DNA of 33,328 nt from positions 1-33,328 of the forward strand of contig SXHP01000278.1 of the NCBI GenBank assembly GCA_005773165.1, written 5' to 3'. Positions 17,276-25,052 of the stretch are shown here, in pieces. A program made the position numbers and the translations under genes. This stretch comes from Sphingomonadales bacterium (GTDB lineage: Bacteria > Pseudomonadota > Alphaproteobacteria > Sphingomonadales > Sphingomonadaceae). Every line of letters begins with the position of its first letter. Within the stretch, counting starts at the first letter, position 1. Under the pieces are notes generated by a model that saw nothing but the letters and a program-made list of their open reading frames with translations, searched no databases and was not told the origin of the DNA.

Positions 17276-17560
17276 GTGCTGCTCCCCTGGCTGGAGGAGA
17301 TGCGCTGCCGCTTCGTGGACCGCCATGTGAGGCGGCTTCCCGCCGGTCAGGTCGACCCGATCAGCGGCGAGCCCGTCGAGCCGGCGGATTACGAATGGGG
17401 GCACATCTTCGCGGCGCTCCGCCGGGCCCCTGGCGCGCCGGACGCGGCGGCGAACACGATGCGCCACGTCCGCAACGCGCTTGCGCACGGCGAGCCTGCT
17501 TCGCTCGCGGACTGCCAGCGGCTCGAAGCGGACTCGCAGCGGCTGCTCGCGTGGCGGTAG
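17276..17560 (+). CDS. C-terminal fragment with HEPN-type R-N-x3-H motif (same frame as preceding gene)
   Basis: This 94-residue stretch (GTG at 17276; frame open from 17219) is in the same frame as the gene ending at TGA 17216 and most likely its C-terminal domain. It is helical and carries RHVRNALAHGEPAS, where Arg313-Asn314 and His318 (numbering from GTG 16535) form the R-N-x3-H signature of HEPN domains, which act as metal-independent RNases in many conflict systems or as inactive dimerisation modules. An upstream YEWGHIFAALRRAPGAPD helix and the downstream CQRLEADSQRLLAWR helix fit a HEPN four-helix arrangement. No convincing ribosome binding site precedes the GTG, so independent translation is doubtful. 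Confidence 0.6.
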   Translation: MLLPWLEEMRCRFVDRHVRRLPAGQVDPISGEPVEPADYEWGHIFAALRRAPGAPDAAANTMRHVRNALAHGEPASLADCQRLEADSQRLLAWR

Positions 17561-17702
17561 GGGAGCCCTGCGCGGGCGATCGCGAGCTTCAGAAGAACTG
17601 GTGCGCCATGCACCACCCGATCGGGCACTCAGAACAGTGGGAAATCTTCTTGGCCCGCGCTTGCTAGGCCGCGTGGACAAAGGTTGACTGCGTGATTGCT
17701 GG

Positions 17703-17825
17703 TTGATTCAAGACTGCTTTTTGAAGGCTGCATTGGGCGAGCGGATTGAACTGTCGGATGATGAGTGGGCGCTGATCGGGCCCTTGCTGCCGGCGGCGCG
17801 AGGTCGGGGCTGTTGTCCCGCCCAG
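17703..17825 (+). pseudogene. IS5-family transposase, N-terminal remnant
   Basis: The frame reads ERIELSDDEWALIGPLLPA, then ARGRGCCPAQ, the N-terminal DUF4096 region typical of IS5-family transposases (usual form: 'ltd.qWaliePLLP..rgrGcrPaq'). Similarity ends near 17825 and no DDE catalytic region follows, so this is a short relic. It lies just after the helicase/ATPase module, marking its right border as a site of past transposition. Confidence 0.7.
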
Positions 17826-18365
17826 GGCTCGGCCCAGATCGTGATCTTGGTGCCAAAAGGAATTGAGCGAGCGCTGATCGACATCGCAATGAGGTGCGCA
17901 TTGACATGGCGCCGATCAACGCAGCGATCGATCCATGACGACAGTTCGCTTCACTGCCCTTGGCTCGCCGGGCGATTGGCCCATCGATAAGCGGCTGATC
18001 CAAGCCGAATCCGGATCGTGCACGAGCGGCTGGTTTCAGGTAGTTGCCCCGGCGGTCGGGATGACCACTTCTGGATCTTGCAGGCCGCGAGCGCCTTTTC
18101 GGCCGCGTACAACTCCTCCGGAGTAGCGGGCAGCAGAGCATCTCCCCGGCCAAAACGCGTCAGTAATGTGTTGATGGATTTATGCCTGACTAGCGAAGTC
18201 TCGCCAGACGATGTCTCCATATCGTACATCTCCATGGACGCGCGGCTTGAATAGCCGCCTTCAAGTTGCGAGGCTTGCGCAGGCTATGCCGAGTCGATCG
18301 GTGTTCTGCCCACCCGGTCTCGTACATGCCGGGCATGTCCGCGTCGCGTCCGCTCTCAGGCTCTT
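17826..18365. other. Degenerate region after the transposase remnant
   Basis: Apart from one possible small minus-strand gene (17951-18235) I see no supported feature. The segment is probably a patchwork left by insertion and deletion between the helicase/ATPase module and the large membrane receptor. A ribosome binding site for the receptor gene lies just beyond it, at 18370-18375. Confidence 0.4.
17951..18235 (-). CDS. Small hypothetical protein, possibly truncated
   Basis: The frame encodes up to 94 residues. The first ~60 (TSLVRHKSINTLLTRFGRGD, then LLPATPEELYAAEKALAACK) look like a genuine soluble, helix-rich protein; the rest (PETSRSCTIRIRLGSAAYRW) does not, suggesting that an indel or junction replaced the original end. 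Three possible starts (ATG at 18235, 18229 and 18220) are close together; GGAG precedes the last at a suitable distance. I do not recognise the family, and it may be noncoding debris. Confidence 0.3.
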   Translation of the reverse strand: MEMYDMETSSGETSLVRHKSINTLLTRFGRGDALLPATPEELYAAEKALAACKIQKWSSRPPGQLPETSRSCTIRIRLGSAAYRWANRPASQGQ

Positions 18366-18383
18366 ATGCGGGAAGTGTGCGTC

Positions 18384-21300
18384 ATGTCGGAGGGGACCGG
18401 GTCCAAACCGCGCGCATGGCTGCCACTCCTTTTGTCGGTCGTTGCGATCATCGCGCTCGGCTTCGCAGTCTACGTGCTGCTGGTGAGCTGGCGCGTTGGC
18501 CGGTCGGAGGATGCGCGCCGCGTTCGCGACCTCGCGATCGCCGCCAGCAACCTCAATACCTGGCCCGCCACCGCGGACCAGATCGGCCGTGCCAACCTCT
18601 ACCACCGCGACGTGAACAACGGCGGTCACGCGGACTCGACCGATCCGGCCGGCGCGACCATCCGCCTCTACCACCCCGATCTCGCGACGTTCGACCTGCG
18701 CTACTCAGTCCCCACGGCCGGCGCCGCGTGCACGAAGGACGTCGCTGTCCTCGACAATGGTATGACCGTGCAGGGAGAAGCGCTCTCGCCCGCAGTGGTC
18801 CCGGACCTAGCCTACCGCACCCGCCTGCGCGCCGCCGCCTGGTTCCGGCCGGCGGGCGGCGCCGCCAAGCCCATCTGCTTCACCATCGCCAAGCTCGACC
18901 TGGCGGCGGTCACCGCGGTCCCGCGCGGATTCCAGCACCTGCTGCTCGCGCGCGTCCCCGGCGGCAAGGCGGGCGCGGGTACGGGAGAGGTGGCGGCCGG
19001 CGGCGATTGGCGCAACGCACCCATCGCAGCGCAAATCGGCGACCACCGCCTGCCGATCCGCACGTTGGCGGAGCTGCCCAAGCTCCAGTCGCAGTTTCTC
19101 GCGGTCGCCTATGCGCTCGGCCAGGCGGCGGGGCAGAGCAAGGCCGTGCCGCTCCCTCCGGCGGGCGCGCGCGACCTCCCGGGCGACACCTTGCAGCCCT
19201 TCGATTCGAACGTCGCGGGCACCCGCTACCGCTTCTATGTCTACCCGGTCACGCTTAAGGGCAACGAGTACATGCTCGTCGGCACGGTGCGCGACGGTGG
19301 CGGCGCGGCCCTAGGGCGGCTCGGCTCGCGCGCGCTTGCCTTCGCGATCGCCCTGCTGCTGCTCGCGGCGCTGACCCCGACCATGAAGCTCGCCATGCTC
19401 GGCCCCGTCGACGGGATCAGGCCGATGGAGGTCGGCGCGCTGGTGTTCGGTCTGCTCGCCGCGGTCGCCTTCGCCACGGCCGCGCTGGTCGCGACCGCAG
19501 ACATCGTCCAGGCGCGCGGCGCCGCCTATCAGCGGCTCCAGGAGAGCGCGGGCGCGATCCGCACCCGCACGGTGCGGGAGATCCACCGCGTGCTGCTCGA
19601 CCGCGACCGCTCCGCTATCGACGAGCTGTCCTCGTGGATGCCCCCGCAGACCGTACCAGCCAAGATGCGTTCTGACATGCTGATCAAGCGGGCGGCGACC
19701 GGTCCTGAGGACGACCCGCGTGATTTCCGCCAGCCCGATTCGCTCTTCCCCGTCGCGCGCAGCGGCCTCCAGGCCGACAACATGGTGCTCGCCGTCGCGC
19801 GCGACCTGTCGGGGGCCGGAATCGAGGTCGGCAATCGCTCCTACTTCCGCCGCGCGGTGGACGCGGAGTTCGCCCCGGACACTCAGCGCCTAGTCGCGGA
19901 GGTGCGCCGCCTGCGGTTCGAGGGGCTGTGGGGATGCGCCACCGGGGGCATGATCTTCGATCAGGTCCGCTCGCGCCCTGACGGTGTGTCGAAGACGATC
20001 GTGTCCACCCAGGTCGACGGCACGTGCGTGCTCCCAGTCGAGCCGGATGTGGATCTCGACGAACAGCGCGGCCGCCTCCACGTGATCGGGCTGTCATTCG
20101 TGCTCAAATCGCTGCTCGCGCCGACGCTGCACGAGAGTGAGGAGTTCGCGGTGCTCGACGCTTCGCCGCACGCCTCTGGGCTGCCGGTCCTATTCCACTC
20201 CGAGCGCGGGCGCGCGGAGGTCGAGCGCTTTGCGGAGGCGCTTGGCGGCCGCGCACGTCGGGGGTTCGCCTCCGCCGCCGCGCGGACGGTCGCCTGCGAC
20301 ATGGCGGCGAAGCCCTCTGCGATCGATACGTTCAGCGGCGAGTACGAAGGGGTGCCGACGCTGTTCGCCGCCGCGCGTATGCCGTGCACCGACTGGATCG
20401 TCACCACTTTCGTCTCGCGCGACTTGATCGACGCACGCGCGGTGCGCCCGGCGGTCCACGCGATTGTCGTCTGGGCGTGGATGCTTGCCGGGCTGATCGC
20501 GCTGTTCTTCGTCGTCAACCTGGTGAAGCGCCGGATCCACGATCGGCCCGCCTGGCTGTGGCTGTGGCCCGATCCCGCGCGGCGCGAACGCTACGGGCGC
20601 GTCAGGATCGCGCTCGCACTGGTCGCGCTCGTCACGCTGCTCCTGCTCGCGGTCGGCGCGCCCGTAGTGGCGGCCTTCTTCGGTCCGGTGCTCGCCGGAG
20701 TCGCGCTCTACGCGGTGATCTTGGGGCGCGACCACGTGCCCCGCATCCGCTCTGTTCTCTCGCGCCGCAGCCCGCTCGCCGCCAGCGACGCACCGGGCGC
20801 GGGATCGCGCCCGGTGCTCGACCGCGCGACGGAACGGTATTTCGGTCAGTCGGTCGCGCTGATGGTGCTGTGCCTGTGCACGCTGCCGATCGTCGCGCTC
20901 GCGATCGACGCGCGCGGCTATTTCGGAGCACGCCAGGTCGGCGACGATCACGCCGTGCTTCACCGGATCGCCGATCAGGAGCGTCACGCGGTGGAGGCGG
21001 TCGCGCTCACCTACCGCAAGGCCGCGCGCGCCGCACCCGCGGCCCTCCGGTCGCACGCGATGCCGTCCTGTCCCGCGCGCTCCGACGGAATCGACAGCTT
21101 TGGGCTGATCGGGCTCGTGGGAGAGTCGCCGTGCTTCAATGGCGGCGCGCTCAACCAGGAACCGACCGGATTGAGCCTTGCCGCCGCGATGCGCCGCGGC
21201 GTGCTCCACTGGGATGCGAACAACCTATACGGCACGCCCGCTCGCGTCGCCTCCTACTGGTCGTCCGGCATGGGCTGGGTAGTTTTCGTGGCGATCGCTC

Positions 21301-22541
21301 TTGTCCTCGCCGGGCTGCTGCTGGTGGCGTTTAAATCGGCGCTGCGCGGGCTGTTCGGCTTCGGGGTGGTGCTGGAAGCGGTGCCCTACCCCGAACTGCC
21401 GCTCAGACAAACGGGAGAGGCGGGCCTGAGGGGCGCGGACATCGACATCGCCGCGCTGCCGCCGCGCTTCATCGCAGTCGCGCCGCCCGCCTATATCCGC
21501 CAGCGGCTGGAACGGCACGCCGACCGAACGCTCGACCTGTACGACGAGACGCTCAGCGACAAGGACGGCTGGTCTGATCTCCTCGTCCGGCCCCACCCGC
21601 CGCGGCTGCTCGTGCTCCGCAACCTCGAACTGTTGATGCGCAGCCGCGACCGCCGGCTCAAGGTGTTGGCGATGCTCGAACGGCTCGTACGCCACCAGGG
21701 GCACGACGACGGCGACCGGGACGTGCGCATCGGGCTGGTGACCGACCTCAGCCCGCTCGACCGGCTGCTCCATGCGTACGAGCGCGATGCGGAGGAGTTG
21801 GAGCGCCTGTCGCCCGAGGACCGCCACGCGCAGCGCGTGCAGCTCGCCGGCGAGCGGGAGGAGATGCGTTGGAGCCGTCTGTTCGAAGGCTTCACGACCT
21901 ACACCTACCGCGCCACCCCCCGGACCAGGGTCGACCTCACGACGATCCCGCCTGACGAGCGCGTCGCGGTGCGCACGGTGGAGAACGAGGTCAAATACCT
22001 GCCCGATCACACGATCGCCGCGGTGATCCCGGACGAGGAGCCCCCGCTCGAACCGCACGAGATCGCACAATGGGCCGGGAGCCTGAAGCACGCCGCGCCG
22101 CGCGCGATCGTCGACTATCTCAGCTCCATGCTGATCGAACACTATCAGCTCGTCTGGACGGTCTCCAGCCACGCCGAACGGCTGCTGCTTCACCGCTACG
22201 CGCACCGACAATTGGTCAACGTCGGCAAAGCCTATGCGCTCCGCTCGCTGGTCCGGCGCGGGCTGGTCGTGCTCGATCCGTCGCCGCGCATCATGAACAG
22301 AAGCTTCGCGCAGTTCATCCGCCACGCGGAAGAACCCAAGACGCTCGCGCGCTGGCGCGGCGACGAACGGAGCGCGTGGCAAAAGGTGCAGTTTCCGCTG
22401 ATCGTCGCGCTGCCCTTTGCCTTTGGCGTGCTGGCGCTCACGGCAATCCGCTCAGGCGTGTCGCTCGCCGCACTGGTGCCGCTGGCGATATCGGTCGGCC
22501 CTGCGCTGCTTCACCTGTTCAGCAGCGGTCGCCGCGCTTAG
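18384..22541 (+). CDS. Large multi-pass membrane receptor: Cache-like ectodomain, STAND-like cytoplasmic part
   Basis: The 1385-aa protein has a first membrane helix at ~12-33 and a pair near 315-380. An extracytoplasmic ~300-residue domain with NRSYFRRAVDAEF and MPCTDWIVTTFVSRDLID resembles a dCache ligand-binding domain. Further helices lie near 690, 740-780, 830 and 970-990. The cytoplasmic part includes PRLLVLRNLELLMRSRDRR and DVRIGLVTDLSPLDRLL, like the Walker B strand and sensor-1 strand of an AAA/STAND fold but with no visible P-loop. A winged-helix-like segment follows (LVRRGLVVLDPSPRIMNRSF), then a final membrane helix. ATG 18384 is preferred over ATG 18366 because GGGAAG (18370-18375) lies eight bases upstream. 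It stands alone, 800 bp after the helicase/ATPase module. Probably a signal-sensing membrane protein; ligand and output are unknown. Confidence 0.85.
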   Translation: MSEGTGSKPRAWLPLLLSVVAIIALGFAVYVLLVSWRVGRSEDARRVRDLAIAASNLNTWPATADQIGRANLYHRDVNNGGHADSTDPAGATIRLYHPDLATFDLRYSVPTAGAACTKDVAVLDNGMTVQGEALSPAVVPDLAYRTRLRAAAWFRPAGGAAKPICFTIAKLDLAAVTAVPRGFQHLLLARVPGGKAGAGTGEVAAGGDWRNAPIAAQIGDHRLPIRTLAELPKLQSQFLAVAYALGQAAGQSKAVPLPPAGARDLPGDTLQPFDSNVAGTRYRFYVYPVTLKGNEYMLVGTVRDGGGAALGRLGSRALAFAIALLLLAALTPTMKLAMLGPVDGIRPMEVGALVFGLLAAVAFATAALVATADIVQARGAAYQRLQESAGAIRTRTVREIHRVLLDRDRSAIDELSSWMPPQTVPAKMRSDMLIKRAATGPEDDPRDFRQPDSLFPVARSGLQADNMVLAVARDLSGAGIEVGNRSYFRRAVDAEFAPDTQRLVAEVRRLRFEGLWGCATGGMIFDQVRSRPDGVSKTIVSTQVDGTCVLPVEPDVDLDEQRGRLHVIGLSFVLKSLLAPTLHESEEFAVLDASPHASGLPVLFHSERGRAEVERFAEALGGRARRGFASAAARTVACDMAAKPSAIDTFSGEYEGVPTLFAAARMPCTDWIVTTFVSRDLIDARAVRPAVHAIVVWAWMLAGLIALFFVVNLVKRRIHDRPAWLWLWPDPARRERYGRVRIALALVALVTLLLLAVGAPVVAAFFGPVLAGVALYAVILGRDHVPRIRSVLSRRSPLAASDAPGAGSRPVLDRATERYFGQSVALMVLCLCTLPIVALAIDARGYFGARQVGDDHAVLHRIADQERHAVEAVALTYRKAARAAPAALRSHAMPSCPARSDGIDSFGLIGLVGESPCFNGGALNQEPTGLSLAAAMRRGVLHWDANNLYGTPARVASYWSSGMGWVVFVAIALVLAGLLLVAFKSALRGLFGFGVVLEAVPYPELPLRQTGEAGLRGADIDIAALPPRFIAVAPPAYIRQRLERHADRTLDLYDETLSDKDGWSDLLVRPHPPRLLVLRNLELLMRSRDRRLKVLAMLERLVRHQGHDDGDRDVRIGLVTDLSPLDRLLHAYERDAEELERLSPEDRHAQRVQLAGEREEMRWSRLFEGFTTYTYRATPRTRVDLTTIPPDERVAVRTVENEVKYLPDHTIAAVIPDEEPPLEPHEIAQWAGSLKHAAPRAIVDYLSSMLIEHYQLVWTVSSHAERLLLHRYAHRQLVNVGKAYALRSLVRRGLVVLDPSPRIMNRSFAQFIRHAEEPKTLARWRGDERSAWQKVQFPLIVALPFAFGVLALTAIRSGVSLAALVPLAISVGPALLHLFSSGRRA

Positions 22542-22966
22542 GCGCAAGCGCCGAAGCGAGGAAGCCTGAGCTTGAGCTACGGCAGCCCGGCGGCCGCGAC
22601 TTGGAAGCGTGGGCACTCTTGATCGCTCCGGAAGCCGTGCCTTCGTTCTGGCTTATGCCCCCGCTGACATCACCTCCCTGACCGCGATATCTACCACGCG
22701 ATGCGTGTCCAAGAACCGGCTTGTACGCCAACCTGAGCAAGCGACCGCTTTCGAGCGCAGGAAATTTCGCGCTGAACGGCTACTTCCGGGTCGTCGCGTT
22801 CCGCTACGCTGACGGGTAGTGTCGACCATTTGTATCCGTCCCGCTGCCGACGCATGAACGGCCGCTCGAGCCAGAACCGGCAATGCACTCGCCGTCGCGT
22901 AGCCGGGCACCTCCGCGCCAGTTGTTGGTCAGACGATGAGGCGGTGGATGGCGCTCAGTCTTACCG
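22542..22966. other. Non-coding or decayed region after the membrane receptor
   Basis: These 425 bases hold only short frames of low plausibility on both strands. They lead into the serine-recombinase remnant and probably represent the eroded remainder of an older mobile element. I see no tRNA, terminator with T tract, or repeat array. Confidence 0.4.
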
Positions 22967-23275
22967 TGGCAGCCGTCGCTCGCCTCCCAACGCACCCGCC
23001 GCGCCGACCTCGAAGAGGAGATCACGCTGGTCGAGCGGCAGCTGTCAGCCACGGAACATCGCGTCACACCCGACGCGATCGAGCGGCTAGGTGACGTCAT
23101 TTTGCGCAAGCTGCGCTCCGACGATCCGGTCTTGCGGCAAGGCTGTGCGCGTCGGTTCATCGGCAAGGTGGTCGTCGCGCCCGCCACGATCACGATCAGC
23201 GGACCGATTAAGCCGCTAGGAAATCACCGCCAGCAGCAATCCCGATCATCGGACACCAGCGGATCCCTCGCTTGA
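22967..23275 (+). pseudogene. Large serine recombinase, C-terminal remnant
   Basis: Reading toward TGA 23273-23275, the frame gives ADLEEEITLVERQLSATEHR, then VTPDAIERLGDVILRKLRSD and FIGKVVVAPATITISGPIKP. This is the coiled-coil and C-terminal end typical of large serine site-specific recombinases ('leeqia.lerql..t.hrvt.eaierlg'). The frame is blocked upstream by TGA 22937-22939 and has no start codon or catalytic domain, so it is a relic. It ends seven bases before the left 46-bp att repeat, suggesting that an earlier element used the same tRNA-Thr locus. Confidence 0.75.
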
Positions 23276-23281
23276 CCCGGA

Positions 23282-23327
23282 GTGGTGCCGCTTACAGGAC
23301 TCGAACCTGTGACCCCCGCATTACGAA
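23282..23327 (-). repeat. Left attachment repeat (displaced tRNA-Thr 3' end)
   Basis: This 46-bp sequence is identical to 29793-29838 and corresponds to tRNA-Thr from the anticodon loop (nucleotide 32) through the CCA end plus one flanking base. The 5' half of the tRNA is missing, so it is a duplicated attachment core, not a second tRNA gene. The identity starts and ends sharply at both copies. Confidence 0.95.
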
Positions 23328-23580
23328 ACCAGCTCAAGGTTGGACGGTTTTTGTTTGTTAGCAACGAGTTGCGCTCAGCACGGCACGCCCTGTTGCACCG
23401 CACCCAAATACCTCCCAAACTCGGGTAAGAGCGGAAGTGCGGCGCTTCCTATCGAACGCGCTTTGGATAGGAAAACCCGGGCAAACCGTCCTCTTCCAAA
23501 CCCACGGAGCCGGTTGGCGCAAGTCCGTTCCCGAGCGGAGCAATCGCCATCACGCCGCTCGGGTTCGGTTCAGCTATTTG

Positions 23581-24774
23581 TTACGCGGCGACCCTCTCCT
23601 GCCCGCCAGTGCTTGCCTTCGACCAGTCAAGCTGGAGCTTGCCAGCCCCCGCTTCGACCGCCGCCAGCAAGGTGCCGTTCGCCACATGGCTATAGCGAGC
23701 CGTGCTGATGTGGCTCTTGTGCCCGAGTACGGCTCCAACCGTGTAGAGGTCGATCCCGGCGTTGATCATGAACGAGGCGGCGGAATGCCTCAAGTCGTGG
23801 ATGCGGACATCACCCAGCCCTGCCGCCGCCCTCGCCGTCTGCCACGAGTGCTTGATCGACGTGAACGGCTTCCATGTGTCCGGGTTGGGCAGGAGATAGG
23901 CGCAGTTCTTGAAGCGGGGCAGCGCAGCAATCAGGTCCACCGCCGCTTGTGAGAGAGGCACGTGCCGGGCCTTGCCCGTCTTCGACAGCGGGATCAGCCA
24001 CATGCGCCGGTCCAGGTCCACGTCCTGCCATCTGGCGTTCAAAAGCTCGGACCGACGCGCGCCCGTCAGCAATAGCAGCCCGACGACGTATTTGAGCTGC
24101 GTGTTCCGGGATGCGGCCACGGCCTTGGACAGCCGTTCCGCCTCTTCAGCGGTGAGGAAGCGATCGCGGGCGTTGCTGAAGGCGCGACGCGGGACGCCCC
24201 TGACCGGGTTCTTGTCGCCGCCCGGCACTGCCCATTGGTTCGCCAACTCGAATGAGCGGCTGAAGATCACCCTGATCTTCTCGACGGTAGCGGGCTTCAA
24301 CGTCTCCGACTTCTCCGCCAGCCAATTGGCGACATCCGATTGCTGGATGTCGGTCAGCCGCACCTTACCCCAGCGCGGTATGACGTGCTTGCGCATGTAG
24401 CCCTCCGTCGTCTCGAAGCTGCGCTGGTACGTCGCGGCGAACGAGAGGTGTCGTTCCGCCACTTCCGCATAGGTCGGCACGGCCTTGCGCTCTTCCTTGC
24501 GCGCCATCGGATCACCACCGAGCACCACCTCCGAGCGGAGGCGTTTGGCTTCCTTGCGGGCGCGGTCGAACGTCAGGTCTTCATAGCGCCCGATCTTGTG
24601 CTGGCGCTGGCGTCCATTCGCGTCGAAGTACCTGAGATAGTAGGTCTTCCCGCCGCTCGCGCGGCATTCAAGGACGAACCCGTTGACGATCGTATCCCAG
24701 TAGTCGGTCTTCTTCTTGTCATCCTCGCAACGGGCGAGCAGGGCGGATGTGTTGTCGAGCTTCATCTTTGGCAT
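23581..24774 (-). CDS. Tyrosine site-specific integrase
   Basis: This 397-aa phage-type integrase catalyses insertion and excision of the element at tRNA-Thr. The N-terminal part (~25-95; GGKTYYLRYFDANGRQRQHK) is the arm-binding region of P4/lambda-like integrases. A SAM-like core-binding domain spans ~100-190, and the catalytic domain has LLLTGARRSELL (Arg240), the lysine-containing KTGKARHVPL, HDLRHSAASF (His326, Arg329), LGHKSHISTARYSH (His352) and the nucleophile Tyr361. All catalytic residues are present, so it is probably active. ATG 24774 is chosen because AGAAGGA lies eight bases upstream; the frame continues 66 codons further with Pro/Arg-rich unlikely sequence. The stop lies 254 bp from the left att repeat. 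Confidence 0.95.
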   Translation of the reverse strand: MPKMKLDNTSALLARCEDDKKKTDYWDTIVNGFVLECRASGGKTYYLRYFDANGRQRQHKIGRYEDLTFDRARKEAKRLRSEVVLGGDPMARKEERKAVPTYAEVAERHLSFAATYQRSFETTEGYMRKHVIPRWGKVRLTDIQQSDVANWLAEKSETLKPATVEKIRVIFSRSFELANQWAVPGGDKNPVRGVPRRAFSNARDRFLTAEEAERLSKAVAASRNTQLKYVVGLLLLTGARRSELLNARWQDVDLDRRMWLIPLSKTGKARHVPLSQAAVDLIAALPRFKNCAYLLPNPDTWKPFTSIKHSWQTARAAAGLGDVRIHDLRHSAASFMINAGIDLYTVGAVLGHKSHISTARYSHVANGTLLAAVEAGAGKLQLDWSKASTGGQERVAA

Positions 24775-25052
24775 GTCGAGATTCCTTCTGAATGGGGGTT
24801 GGATCACGCCCGCCACGCGCCGCCGATCGGCTCCCGAGGGTCGGGGCCGGGGTGCGTCGAATCGGTGCTGGTGGGGCGCTGGCGCTGCTCTCAGGGCAGG
24901 CCGGACGTCGAGAGCCGGGGCGATCGGTCGCACCCGGTCGGCTGGGGGAGGGAGGGGCAGCAGCTTCCGCAATTCGCGGCGGCTTTGGCGGTTTTTGCCT
25001 CCCCTCCCGCCCCTACCCCGTCGCTGACAACGACGGGGCTGGAGACAACGGG
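24775..25052. other. Spacer between vapE-like gene and integrase, with hairpin
   Basis: No gene is supported in this 278-bp spacer. It holds a perfect 8-bp inverted repeat, CCCCGTCG (25016-25023) and CGACGGGG (25031-25038), directly after the VapE stop codon in the direction of transcription. There is no following T tract on the minus strand, so if it acts as a terminator it is not of the classical type. Very G-rich runs follow. Confidence 0.45.

Noticed and set aside
17140..17667. Overlapping plus-strand frame spanning the HEPN fragment
   Set aside because: Different frame from the helical R-N-x3-H sequence; low-complexity Arg/Ala-rich shadow.
23282..23327. Second tRNA-Thr gene
   Set aside because: Only the 3' 45 nucleotides are present; the D arm and 5' acceptor strand are missing, so it is an attachment repeat.
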